DNA of 64,000 nucleotides from Hamadaea tsunoensis DSM 44101 (lineage in GTDB: Bacteria; Actinomycetota; Actinomycetes; Mycobacteriales; Micromonosporaceae), in contig NZ_AUAX01000021.1 of assembly GCF_000428945.1 (NCBI RefSeq), positions 1 through 64,000 of the forward strand, in the 5' to 3' direction. The position numbers were made by a program, and so were the translations under genes. This document shows positions 16,534-25,610 of the stretch, piece after piece (position 1 is the first letter of the stretch; every line of letters starts with the position of its first letter). Under the pieces are notes generated by a model. It searched no databases. It was not told the DNA's origin and worked only from the letters and a program-made list of their open reading frames with translations.

Positions 16534-17321
16534 ATCGGAGGCGTCGCCAACGCCGTGTACTCGAACCCCTCGACGGGTCCGATCAATGCCTGGACCATCA
16601 GCGTGGCCGCGTACGGCGAGCTGCTCAGCAGCGATACCGCCAGAGAGTCCAGTGTGGTCTCCGCGCGGGGAATGTCACCGACGACGTCGCGAACCGCATT
16701 GAATAGAACTTCCAGGTCGTCGGCCTGCGGAGGCGCAAGTCGCATCCGCAGCGCACGCGTTACAGACGACACCCCGAGACGCTCGGCAACTAGGTCGGGA
16801 TCGAACTCGGGTTCGCCGTCATTGGCAACGACCGCATAGCAGGCGGTACGAGCAACATAGATTCCGAGCTTTCGAAGGGCGTCCCAGTGCTCAGCGGCGT
16901 CGTCGACAGTCAGCGCTCGAGCAGCCGCAGCCAGTTCCGAGATGGCCGCATCGAACGTCGCGGGCCGGCGATACTCAGAAAGGATTTGTGTCAGCACGCC
17001 CTCCGGGTCGGCGATCATGTACCCGTCGGTCTGCAAATGCAGCATGAACAGACTGCCTTGCGAGGCCATCTCACGCAGAGTCTCGACGCTATAGGCAGTC
17101 ACGTTGACGTCGCCGACCGAGTATTTACCTGGGACTGCTGTAACGACCTGGAGTACATCGATGTCGCTGTCTTCTCGTTCCGATCGACGCGCTTGACTTC
17201 CATACAGCAGGATCGCCACATACGGACCACGAACAGCGTCCAGCGCACGGGCAACCACCTCCGGCTGCGGCATGCGCTGGGCGTGGCTCCCCTGAGCACT
17301 GGGAGTTTCTTTGGCCTGCAC
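16530..17321 (-). CDS. Nucleotidyltransferase (MNT-like), first gene of the trio (263 aa)
   Basis: Residues 34-57 carry the polymerase-beta-type signature ILLYGSQARRSEREDSDIDV: Gly-Ser, then the Asp-x-Asp metal pair. A helical C-terminal region of ~150 residues follows, as in kanamycin-nucleotidyltransferase-like and MNT proteins. The annotated GTG at 17321 lacks a clear ribosome-binding site; ATG 17273 (MPQPEVVARAL) is a credible alternative. It likely transfers AMP or another nucleotide to a protein, RNA or small molecule. Its stop overlaps the phosphatase start. Transferase, phosphatase and nuclease in that order on one transcript suggest a signalling or self-protection circuit. Confidence 0.8.
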   Translation of the reverse strand: MQAKETPSAQGSHAQRMPQPEVVARALDAVRGPYVAILLYGSQARRSEREDSDIDVLQVVTAVPGKYSVGDVNVTAYSVETLREMASQGSLFMLHLQTDGYMIADPEGVLTQILSEYRRPATFDAAISELAAAARALTVDDAAEHWDALRKLGIYVARTACYAVVANDGEPEFDPDLVAERLGVSSVTRALRMRLAPPQADDLEVLFNAVRDVVGDIPRAETTLDSLAVSLLSSSPYAATLMVQALIGPVEGFEYTALATPPI

Positions 17322-17480
17322 ACGTGAAGCTTAGGCAACTCGAACAAATCTGCAATGAGCCCCGCGTCGCCCAAGTCAGAACGAGCCCGTGGGATCCAGT
17401 CGCGTGAAGCTTCCTCACAAATGTCGGTGGGGGGTAGGGGCAGCGGCGCACCTTCGGACAGCCTCGCAGCCTTGGCCCGC

Positions 17481-17813
17481 TCAGCTGGCTATGGACGACG
17501 GTGGCCGGCGGGCGAACGGTGCCCGAGTAGGTCGCGGAGGCAAAACGTCAACCACAAGCTCCCCATCGACCTCAAGCCACCGCGTGCGCCGATCGCAGAT
17601 GATCTCCAAGTCGTGGTGGCGTTCGAACCGAGCCAGCGCGACCGCGGCATCGTGGTCGTCGCCGCGAAGCTGCATCACGGTCTTGATCGCGTCGATGATC
17701 GCCAGTCCTTCGGATCGCAGGTAGCCGAGGATCTGTTCGACGTCGGCCTGCGGGCCGAACTGGTTGCGAGCCGCGTCGACCACGTGGTCGAGCCGACCGC
17801 GACTTGCCGTCAT
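17481..17813 (-). CDS. Hypothetical barstar-linked protein (110 aa)
   Basis: A small protein with helices (GRLDHVVDAARNQFGPQADV; GLAIIDAIKTVMQLRGDDHD) and a strand-rich end (RWLEVDGELVVDVLPP). Its ATG (17813) overlaps the barstar stop in an ATGA. I prefer this over the longer frame starting at 17915. No family was recognised. Pairing with barstar on one transcript suggests that it works with, or regulates, the inhibitor, but no RNase motif is visible. Confidence 0.6.
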   Translation of the reverse strand: MTASRGRLDHVVDAARNQFGPQADVEQILGYLRSEGLAIIDAIKTVMQLRGDDHDAAVALARFERHHDLEIICDRRTRWLEVDGELVVDVLPPRPTRAPFARRPPSSIAS

Positions 17814-18292
17814 GGCTGCCGCCTTGCGTCGAGCCATTCGGCGTCGTTCCACATCACCGGCGTAGCGCCGACGGGCTCGAATCGAATCTGCGGGTCGTCG
17901 GACTGCAACAGGCACATCACGCGCCGGCCGAACAGCAGTGCACTTCTGGCCTGGTCGGCCATGATGTCGAGCACGATCTGCGCCGCGCGCGGGCAGTGGC
18001 GGGTGAACTGGTCGTAGCCGGTGAAGACGAGAACCAGGCCGGCGGTCTCGGCGGCAGCCCAGCCGTATTGGCCGTCGACGACGTCGCGCATACAGTCGTT
18101 GAGCGCGTCGAGGTTACATCTGTAATAGTCCGGAAAGTCGAGCGCCTGGGCGATCTCGCGGTGCAGGTCGCCCTCAGTTGCCCAGCCGGAGGCGTCCAGG
18201 CGAGTGACCTGGTAGCCGGCTTCAGCCAACTGGGCGGTGGTCTGGTCAAGGAGATGGGAGCGCCAGAACAGCGTCACGAAGGTATTGATCAT
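17810..18292 (-). CDS. Barstar-family RNase inhibitor (160 aa)
   Basis: The protein contains the barstar fold order: a strand and helix (YQVTRLDASGWATEGDLHRE), then the conserved ALDFPDYYRCNLDALNDCM (the FP.YYGxNxDAL signature) and a hydrophobic strand AGLVLVFTGYDQF. It is a PF01337-like inhibitor. I chose ATG 18292 because sequence upstream is shadow-like and a divergent plus-strand gene begins at 18452. No barnase-type ribonuclease lies next to it, so it may be an orphan immunity protein acquired with the island. Confidence 0.75.
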   Translation of the reverse strand: MINTFVTLFWRSHLLDQTTAQLAEAGYQVTRLDASGWATEGDLHREIAQALDFPDYYRCNLDALNDCMRDVVDGQYGWAAAETAGLVLVFTGYDQFTRHCPRAAQIVLDIMADQARSALLFGRRVMCLLQSDDPQIRFEPVGATPVMWNDAEWLDARRQP

Positions 18293-18451
18293 CAGCAGAA
18301 GCGCCAGATCGTGTCCGTGGTCCTTCTGGGGTCGAACGCTGCCATAACCGCCGAGGTTAACGGGCATGCGCGGGGCTGCCCAGCACATAAGGCGCCGGGC
18401 GACCTGGTTCGACGGCTCCGTGGCAGGGGCGAGTTCTGGCAGGATGACGCC

Positions 18452-18826
18452 GTGACTGATCATCAGCGGGATGGGCTCGCGCTGCTGGTAGGACTCGAGG
18501 TCAGTGCCGTCTGTTTTGTCCGGGACTATGTCGAATTGCACTTCGACGGGCCGGTCCTGCGTGCGTTGAGCGCTCCCTTCGGACTGTATGGGTGCCGCGG
18601 TTGGCGGTTCCCCGACGGAGACTCGCCCACAGTCATGCGCTACTACATCGGCAAGACGGTCGACGGGTTCGAGCTGTCCCCGGATCGGCTGCTCGCCCTC
18701 GACTTCGGCGAGCATCGTTTCGCGATTCCGCTGGACGACAACGCACGCGTTGGCCCGGAGGCCGCCCACCTGCACGTACCCGACCCTGCGACCGAGATGC
18801 CGGTCCGCCGAATGTGGATCTGGTGA
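18452..18826 (+). CDS. Hypothetical protein (124 aa), divergent to barstar
   Basis: A GTG start at 18452 with AGGA seven bases upstream. The protein runs LALLVGLEVSAVCFVRDYVE, then LHFDGPVLRALSAPFGLYGC and ends AHLHVPDPATEMPVRRMWIW. The alternating strand-like pattern and the ELHFDGPVLRAL motif resemble a small conserved hypothetical family in actinomycetes. The function is unknown. Its TGA overlaps the GTG of the frameshifted gene that follows, so the two likely formed an operon divergent from the barstar pair. Confidence 0.6.
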   Translation: MTDHQRDGLALLVGLEVSAVCFVRDYVELHFDGPVLRALSAPFGLYGCRGWRFPDGDSPTVMRYYIGKTVDGFELSPDRLLALDFGEHRFAIPLDDNARVGPEAAHLHVPDPATEMPVRRMWIW

Positions 18827-19040
18827 GACCGTACCGGCTTGTGAGGAAGGACTGTTCCTCGTCTGCCATGACTACGGCATGGGCGCTCTATGGTGGTGGA
18901 TCCGAGCGACCTCGGCTGTGGAGATCGTCGAGACCTTTGCCGAGGTCGAGGTGGTGCCACCGACGCCCGGCGTCGCTGGATCCGACAACGCGCAACCTAA
19001 CGGCGTCTGGGGTCCCCGGCTCAGAGGGCATGGCCGCTAA
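18823..19040 (+). pseudogene. Small hypothetical gene with an apparent frameshift
   Basis: GTG 18823 (overlapping the previous TGA) opens with MRPYRLVRKD. Around 18845-18853 the sensible reading moves to another frame and continues as LFLVCHDYGMGALWWWIRAT, then SAVEIVETFAEVEVV, to TAA 19038-19040. No start codon exists in the second frame nearby, so a single-base loss within a ~72-codon gene is the simplest reading. The function is unknown. The next 297 bases (19041-19337) contain no gene that I can support. Confidence 0.5.
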
Positions 19041-19337
19041 CTGTTCCGTCCCGGGAGGTTGGGTACACGGCTTGCGAGTGGTAGGCCCGCGAGGGCGGGT
19101 CTGCTGCACTGAACCGCAGCTTGTGGCAAGAGTCAACTACGACGAATCCAAGCAACCCGGAGCACATCATCAGCTTCCCGCACGATCTTTCACCACGAGT
19201 TGGACATCGCTAGCGTTCGTTCAGCTGTTTCCCGTGGGATGGACAACTGTCTACGGTGAGGTTGGTCCGGGCCGCCTGAAGGCTGGACGCTGCGCGGCTC
19301 CACTGTGGGGCGTGGCGATGCGCCGTTGGAGAACGAG

Positions 19338-22300
19338 ATGGGAACGATCGTGTCAGGCTTCGCGGAGCAGGTCCTTCGGCCAACACGTGACGTGATCGGT
19401 GCTCACCTCCAGGTGCGTGATCGGTGGAATGCGGCCGAGGAACTGGCGAGCATGACGCGACACGCTGTACACGACTACGGCGGCCGGTTTCTCCTTGAGC
19501 TGATTCAGAACGGATACGACGCGCATCCTGACGACGCTGTAGACGGTCAGATGTCTATTGTGCTCGACGATGGTGAAGGTGAGTTCGGCACGCTGTATGT
19601 AGCGAACGCTGGGGCGCCGTTCGTCTCGAGCAACTATCTGGCGATCCGGCGCTTGGGTATGAGTGACAAGGCGCCAGGGGAGTCGATCGGGCACAAGGGC
19701 GTCGGTTTCAAAAGCGTGCTGCAGGTTTCGGAACGGCCTGAGGTGTACAGTGCCGACCCCTCCCGGCCGTTCGGCGGGCGGCTGGATGGCTTCTGCTTCG
19801 GCCCGGCGGAGCCCTCTGACCTGGAGACGCTGCTTGGTCTTGACGCTGACGTGGCGAAACTGGTGTGGACGGAGCTGCCGCGGTTTGCTTTGACGGTTCC
19901 GCGTGTCCACGTGCCGCCGACCGCCGCCGAGCTTGCTGCGGACGGCCATGTGACTGTAGTCAGGCTGGCGTTGCGAAGCGCGACGGCCCGTAGTCAGGCC
20001 TGGCAGGCTCTCACCGAACTGCGAGATAGTGATGTGCCTGTCTTGTTGTTCCTGCCTCAGCTGCGCCGGCTGGTTTTCGAGCATCGTGATCGTGACGGTG
20101 AGACCGTCCGCCGTGAACTGACTCGGCTGGCGACTCCCGTCACGGCAGCCTCCGACCAAACCATCTCCACCGAAATCATTGATCTAGGGGATCGTGGCCG
20201 GTTCCTTGTGGCGAACCGGACTGTTCCGGTTGAGCGTCTCGCAGCAGCGATCGAGGCTGGCGTCGGGGATGAAGAACTTGAACCGACCTGGCGGGAGTGG
20301 AGCAAGCCTGCGGTGGTCTCGGTTGCCGTGCCGTTGGAACACGAGGCGACCGACTTCCGGACATACGCGTTCTTGCCACTGGGCAGGAGGGCCAGGTCAC
20401 CGTTCGCCGGCCACATGAACGCACCGTTCCGCACGTTCCTCAATCGAACGGACTTATCGGAGGACGAACACCTCAACCGACTGTTCATCGACGTGGCCGC
20501 CGAGACCTGTCTTCTGACCATCGACGCGCTCACCCATTGTGACCTGCCCGGCGCGCGAGCTGCCGCCGTCGACCTCGCGTGCTGGTCGACCGACCATCTG
20601 CAGGCTCTTGAGGACGCATGCCAGCGGCTGTTCTCGCAGCCTCTCGCGACGCGCCTGAAGCTGCCCGTCCAGACGGCGTCCGGGGCGGCGTGGGCGAGCC
20701 CTGTGCAAGCACGACGATGGCCTGCGGGCACGTGGCAGGTGCTCAGCCGCAGCGCCGCGCTGCCGCTGATCGGTGTACCGCTGCTCGACGACGACCTGCA
20801 AGACCGGCGGGTCAAGCGCCTGGACAAACTCGTCGCAGCGCTCAACTTGTCGCTTGCGCCGAAGGCCGACCAGCTGGCGGTGTGGGTGGAGCAAATGCTG
20901 CGGGTGATGCCCGTCGGCGACGACCTGTCCGGCTGGGACCTGGCCTACGACGAACTGGCCACGATGTTCGATCGTGATCCAGACGCGCTGCAGGGAAGAC
21001 GTGTCCTCCTCGACGAGTCCAACCGGCTTCGCCGGTGCAACGTTGCGCCCGATTCGAGCCGCCGCCGGCCCCGTGTCTCCAGCGCGTTCTTTCCCGCCGT
21101 GCGCGGTCGGGTCGAGGGCGAGGACGACATCGCAGCCGACGCCGATCTGCGTATTCCGGCAGAGCTCGTCGACCGCATGTTCTACCTGCATCCCGGGCTG
21201 CGGTGGACCACAAACTCGCGGCCCGCCCAGCAGACACGCGCACGGCGATGGCTAGAACGCCATCGGCTGGTGCGCCGCTTTGACGCACGCAGTCTGCTTG
21301 ATCACGTCCGCGACGCCCTGCGCCGTGACACGGATGATGAGCTGGCCCTGGCCGCACTTGGCTTCGCTTTCCGGGTGCACCTCGCCCGGCCCGGCAGCCA
21401 GTTGTCGTTGGAGGAAGTCGGGCTGAAGGTGCCGATTCTCGGCGGTGGCTGGCTACCTGCCGGACAGGCGTTGTTCTCCAGCGCGTGGCCGCGGACCGCC
21501 GGAGGCCAGATCGAGACGCTTATCCGCGAAGCGACCGGTGTCAGCGATGATCTGACGCGGATGCAGGCACGGCTGCTCGCCCGTCCGGCCGACGTCACCT
21601 CGGCCGACGACGACATAAGCGATTGGGTGGCGTTCCTGCGTCGCGCGGGTGTGCGGGACTGGCTCGATCCCGTGGCGATGCCGTCTACGGGCAAAAGTCT
21701 GTACGGCGCGGAATTGACCCACCGCCCCTTGGCCGCGTTCATGGGATTGACCGAGGAAGCACAGCAGCTGTGGCGAGCTCACTTCGATCGGCTGGAGCGG
21801 CCGGCAAGGTACCCGCAGACACCGTATGTCGCGGCGACGCCGGGCTACGGGCTGCCGGGCCAGGACGACCATGAACACTTGTCGAGCAAGGCGAAAAGCG
21901 CCTACGCCGAACTGTTAGTTCTCGGTCTGGACAAGTGGTCCGATGAGTGCCTTCGGACCTCGTTCCACCGTGACCGGTCCGGTGATCCGGATGTCAAGAC
22001 GGTCCCGACGCTGGCGGCGGCCTTCCTGGTGCGCGCGGCATGGCTGGAAACGCGCGCACCCGGGCACTCCGGCGGCCAGTTCGTCCAGCCGGCCGACGCG
22101 TGGATGACCAATGACGAGGACGACGACAACGCACGCCGGTTCGCTCCCTTGGTCTCCATGCCGCTGCGGCGTCTGATCTTCGGTTCGAAGCAGACGCTGC
22201 AACGGCTGAGGCACGCCGGAATCGGCGTATGGTCCGATCCGGATCATGCTGGCCGCCTGATCTGGCATCACGGGCAGCTGCTCGCCGACACGCTCGTGCC

Positions 22301-24683
22301 CGACCTGGAATCCGGGACGTTCCGCCGCAGCTATCAGGCGGCCTGGGCACGTCTGACGGGCTCCAGCAATGCGGGTCTACCTGCCGCTCCCACACCGCGG
22401 TATCTGGTGGTCGAACAACGTGAGCGGCTCACCGTCGTGCCCGTCGACGAACCTGGATCGGTCTACGTGACCGACAACGCCGCAGCGTCGAGTTACCGCA
22501 TCGCCCGCGAGCTAGGGCTCAGCCTGCTGCCGCTTCGCGAACACTCCGACACCGCCGCGCGCCTGCTTGCCGAAGACACGGCGCTTGAGGTCCGCGCTGT
22601 CGCCGCCGCGGCCGCCAGCGTCATTCTGGACGGCCACACATATACCCCGGCATCGGCAAGCCCTGCGCTGGTCGACGACCTGTTGCCCTGGCTGCCCACC
22701 CTGATCGGCCTGGCGATCGAATACCGCACAACATTTCTGCGCCTGGCCGAAACAGGTTTCCGGGGAACCATTGATCGGCTCCGGCGCCTCCGTGTCGTGA
22801 ACGCAACCGAGATCACCGTTACCGTCGACCGGAACGAGTTCACGATCCCCGACCGCATGCATGACGCATTCGCAATTCCTGACCCTACGTGGCCGACCTT
22901 GGTGCTGCGCCAGCAAACAACAAACCTCGATGCAGCTGAGCTGAGAAGAGCCGCCGGTGCGATCTGCGAGCTCATCGGGCGGCCACAACTCGTCGAAGCG
23001 CTACGCCTATCGATCATGGAGCTCGACGAACTCGGCGCCGACTTCGCAGACGGCCCCGACAACGACGAACTAGCGACGGTCTTCGGCATCACGGCCGAGC
23101 AGGTCGGCGACACCCGCCGCCGAGTCAACCGCCAGATAACGACCATTCTTCATCGTCTATACCCGATCGTCGTGCACCTGTGCGGACCTGACGCAGCCGC
23201 CGGTCTGGATCCGGGCAACTCAATGATCTCCGACGAACACATGCTCGCCACCGCGCTCCGCAGGCTGCCCCTGGGCGACGGGCTCACGGCCGACACACTG
23301 CTACGCGAAGCAATCGACGCTCAAACCGTCTACAGCTTGCGCGACCGGCTAGGAATCGACTTCGCCCAGTTCAACCACGTGCTGCATGCGCTCTCACCGG
23401 CATACGCACCCGACCTGCCCCGCGAGCAGCACGGCGACGCCTTCAAGTACTTCGTGGCCCAACAACGCCGCGAGATCATCGACCGGCTGCGGACCGCCCG
23501 CCTCGCGGACTTCGACGAAGGTCGACCGCAATCAGACTGGCGCGAACTACGTGCCCTCGCGGGCCTCGAGTCTGACGAAGCCTGGCTCATGCTTTACCGG
23601 CTGCCGTCGGAAGAACTCATGCGTACGCAGGTCGAGACGTGGCTCGCCCGTCACGGCACCAGCGATCATGCTGATGCGCACCTACCTGCCCTGGAATCCG
23701 TACAGCAAGCCAACCGCACCTTCATCGTCGCTCGGCTGCCCGTCGCGACCGCAACCGTCCGGGCTTGGGCACAGACCTACGATCGAGCAGTACCGACTTG
23801 GTGGGTCCACCGCGACCAACCCGAGACGACCGCTGCGGCCGTCGACGAACTCGACCGCGCCGCCGCGCTGGACTTCCGCTGCCTCGACGATTCCCTGCTG
23901 ATCAACTGGCTCACGGTTCTGGGCCACTGGCCAGCCGACATGCCGCCCAGCCTGGACACAGACGCCCTAGGAGTCCGGCCCGAAGACGTCAACGCCGCAG
24001 CGGCAGGCCAAGCCCGACTCGAGCGCGCCAGACAACGCCGAGTCATCCAACTCGACGATCAGGACATCGACGTCGGCGGAAACGACTTCGAATATCTATG
24101 TGAAGCCCTACGCGCCAAGGTCGGCGATCAAGATCCCTTCCCCGGCAGAAGTACTCGGTTCGCAACCCCGACGCTCCCAGCACGCAACCCCCGATCGTCA
24201 ACCTCAGGTGCTGGATACACCGGCGGTGGGCGGACGCCGTCGGCGAACGCGATGTCCGACGATCAGCGGCAGGCGGTCGGATTCATCGGCGAGTGGCTCG
24301 CATACCAATGGTTGCAGCATCGCTACCCGACAGCCTCCCCCGAATGCTGGGTCTCCACCTACCGGCGCCACGTCTTTCCTGGCGTGCCAGGCGACGACGG
24401 GCTCGGCTTCGACTTCCGCATCCCAGCGGCTAAAGATCTGTACTTCGAAGTGAAGACAACCCAAGGCGAACTCGGAGAATTCGAACTAGGCGAGAGCCAA
24501 GTGCGAGAGGCGCAACGCCACACACACGAAGACCGGTGGCGACTCATCGTCATCAGCAACGCCCTGGACACCAGCCTGCGACGCCTAGAAGTCCTGCCCA
24601 ACCCCTTCAGCCGGCGTGGTCAGCAAAGATTCCAACTCGTGGGCCGAGGACTGCGCTTCCGATACGCCTTGCCCAACGTCTGA
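19338..24683 (+). CDS. Hsp90/sacsin-like ATPase with C-terminal NOV_C (DUF3883) nuclease domain (1781 aa)
   Basis: A very large protein. A Bergerat (GHKL) ATPase lies at residues 48-125: ELIQNGYDA supplies the catalytic Glu and Asn, LYVANAGAPF follows, then IGHKGVGFKSVL is the glycine-rich lid. This is the sacsin/NO VEIN type of Hsp90-like domain. The middle (~1400 aa) is helical and unassigned. The last ~140 residues form a NOV_C/DUF3883 domain with a PD-(D/E)xK core: FIGEWLAYQWLQ, then Asp in GLGFDFRIP and the E-x-K of YFEVKTT. The ATG at 19338 was chosen over the earlier in-frame start because the family motif begins soon after. Plant NO VEIN has the same ends. A defence role is inferred from the nuclease domain and the island. 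Confidence 0.8.
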   Translation: MGTIVSGFAEQVLRPTRDVIGAHLQVRDRWNAAEELASMTRHAVHDYGGRFLLELIQNGYDAHPDDAVDGQMSIVLDDGEGEFGTLYVANAGAPFVSSNYLAIRRLGMSDKAPGESIGHKGVGFKSVLQVSERPEVYSADPSRPFGGRLDGFCFGPAEPSDLETLLGLDADVAKLVWTELPRFALTVPRVHVPPTAAELAADGHVTVVRLALRSATARSQAWQALTELRDSDVPVLLFLPQLRRLVFEHRDRDGETVRRELTRLATPVTAASDQTISTEIIDLGDRGRFLVANRTVPVERLAAAIEAGVGDEELEPTWREWSKPAVVSVAVPLEHEATDFRTYAFLPLGRRARSPFAGHMNAPFRTFLNRTDLSEDEHLNRLFIDVAAETCLLTIDALTHCDLPGARAAAVDLACWSTDHLQALEDACQRLFSQPLATRLKLPVQTASGAAWASPVQARRWPAGTWQVLSRSAALPLIGVPLLDDDLQDRRVKRLDKLVAALNLSLAPKADQLAVWVEQMLRVMPVGDDLSGWDLAYDELATMFDRDPDALQGRRVLLDESNRLRRCNVAPDSSRRRPRVSSAFFPAVRGRVEGEDDIAADADLRIPAELVDRMFYLHPGLRWTTNSRPAQQTRARRWLERHRLVRRFDARSLLDHVRDALRRDTDDELALAALGFAFRVHLARPGSQLSLEEVGLKVPILGGGWLPAGQALFSSAWPRTAGGQIETLIREATGVSDDLTRMQARLLARPADVTSADDDISDWVAFLRRAGVRDWLDPVAMPSTGKSLYGAELTHRPLAAFMGLTEEAQQLWRAHFDRLERPARYPQTPYVAATPGYGLPGQDDHEHLSSKAKSAYAELLVLGLDKWSDECLRTSFHRDRSGDPDVKTVPTLAAAFLVRAAWLETRAPGHSGGQFVQPADAWMTNDEDDDNARRFAPLVSMPLRRLIFGSKQTLQRLRHAGIGVWSDPDHAGRLIWHHGQLLADTLVPDLESGTFRRSYQAAWARLTGSSNAGLPAAPTPRYLVVEQRERLTVVPVDEPGSVYVTDNAAASSYRIARELGLSLLPLREHSDTAARLLAEDTALEVRAVAAAAASVILDGHTYTPASASPALVDDLLPWLPTLIGLAIEYRTTFLRLAETGFRGTIDRLRRLRVVNATEITVTVDRNEFTIPDRMHDAFAIPDPTWPTLVLRQQTTNLDAAELRRAAGAICELIGRPQLVEALRLSIMELDELGADFADGPDNDELATVFGITAEQVGDTRRRVNRQITTILHRLYPIVVHLCGPDAAAGLDPGNSMISDEHMLATALRRLPLGDGLTADTLLREAIDAQTVYSLRDRLGIDFAQFNHVLHALSPAYAPDLPREQHGDAFKYFVAQQRREIIDRLRTARLADFDEGRPQSDWRELRALAGLESDEAWLMLYRLPSEELMRTQVETWLARHGTSDHADAHLPALESVQQANRTFIVARLPVATATVRAWAQTYDRAVPTWWVHRDQPETTAAAVDELDRAAALDFRCLDDSLLINWLTVLGHWPADMPPSLDTDALGVRPEDVNAAAAGQARLERARQRRVIQLDDQDIDVGGNDFEYLCEALRAKVGDQDPFPGRSTRFATPTLPARNPRSSTSGAGYTGGGRTPSANAMSDDQRQAVGFIGEWLAYQWLQHRYPTASPECWVSTYRRHVFPGVPGDDGLGFDFRIPAAKDLYFEVKTTQGELGEFELGESQVREAQRHTHEDRWRLIVISNALDTSLRRLEVLPNPFSRRGQQRFQLVGRGLRFRYALPNV

Positions 24684-24754
24684 CCCCCAACAATGTCCTA
24701 CGGCGTTCGCCGACCGACAGCACCGACAAATCGCCACGGCTACAGGAGCTACGT

Positions 24755-25465
24755 ATGAGAACGGGTGCCCTCAACGGACCGGTGCCGGCAACCACCGTGC
24801 GTAGGCAGCGAGTCACCGGCCTGCTCAACGGGGCAATTGACCTTCAGAGTCCGCTGGTACGCAAGAACATCGCCCGAGCCCGTCAGCGAAACCCCGAGGC
24901 GACCCCAGCCCAAGTAATCCGCACTCTGGAGCGGATGTACGTCAGCGCCTTGGCCGGAACGGGCGCTGCGGTCGGAGGAGCCGCAGCGGCGCCCGGCGTC
25001 GGCACGGGAGTCTCACTCGCACTGTCGGCGGGCGAGGCACTCTCATCTCTTGAGCTAAGCACGCTCTTCGCACTCTCCGTCGCCGAGATCCACGGAATCC
25101 CGCTCGATGAGCTCGAGCGCCGCCGGACGATCGTGATGGGAATCCTGCTCGGCAGGTCCGGCTCTGCCACCATTGCCAGGGTCGCCGAGCGTACGGGTCA
25201 ACACTGGGGACGTCAGATCGTCGCGAAGGTGCCTGTCGAGACGCTGCGTCAGATCAACGGGATACTGGGGAAGCACTTTGTCACGAAGTACGGAACCAAG
25301 CAGGGGATCATCGTCCTCGGCCGGATGGTGCCTTTCGGGGTCGGTCTAGTGATCGGCGGTGGAGCCAACGCAGCCCTCGCCGCTCTCACGGTGGGGGCAA
25401 GCCATCGCGCATTCGGCCCGTCTCCAACTACGTGGCCGACGCCCGGCGCGTCGGCGGGGCGATAG
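24755..25465 (+). CDS. EcsC-like membrane-associated protein (236 aa)
   Basis: ATG 24755 has AGGAG seven bases upstream. Residues about 65-120 form glycine-rich hydrophobic helices (GTGAAVGGAAAAPGVGTGVS; LSTLFALSVAEIHGIP), followed by ERRRTIVMGILLG and a second hydrophobic helix FGVGLVIGGGANAALAALT. The pattern matches EcsC-like proteins, which insert into membranes. It lies 71 bases after the NOV-like gene on the same strand and may be co-transcribed. A membrane-active partner to a nuclease is a common defence design, though not shown here. A 16-bp perfect palindrome (25467-25482, GCACCGATATCGGTGC) follows the stop. A coding-like remnant ending VLTWPDAIPAAAVFK then runs to about 25579. Confidence 0.6.
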   Translation: MRTGALNGPVPATTVRRQRVTGLLNGAIDLQSPLVRKNIARARQRNPEATPAQVIRTLERMYVSALAGTGAAVGGAAAAPGVGTGVSLALSAGEALSSLELSTLFALSVAEIHGIPLDELERRRTIVMGILLGRSGSATIARVAERTGQHWGRQIVAKVPVETLRQINGILGKHFVTKYGTKQGIIVLGRMVPFGVGLVIGGGANAALAALTVGASHRAFGPSPTTWPTPGASAGR

Positions 25466-25610
25466 AGCACCGATATCGGTGCCCTCAAGTCAGTTTTCGC
25501 AGACCCGGGTCTGCCGCGGTCACTGTCCGATGTCCTCACCTGGCCGGACGCGATCCCCGCAGCGGCGGTGTTCAAGTAGGAGAGTAGCCACCCTGCGTCG
25601 GCGACCCCTA

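Noticed and set aside
17804-18451. Upstream part of the plus-strand frame ending at 18826
   Set aside because: It is antisense to barstar; only the part from GTG 18452 with a ribosome-binding site reads as a protein.
25467-25482. 16-bp perfect palindrome after the EcsC-like gene as a terminator
   Set aside because: There is no loop, so a hairpin would be poor; it could be a protein site, but nothing else supports that.
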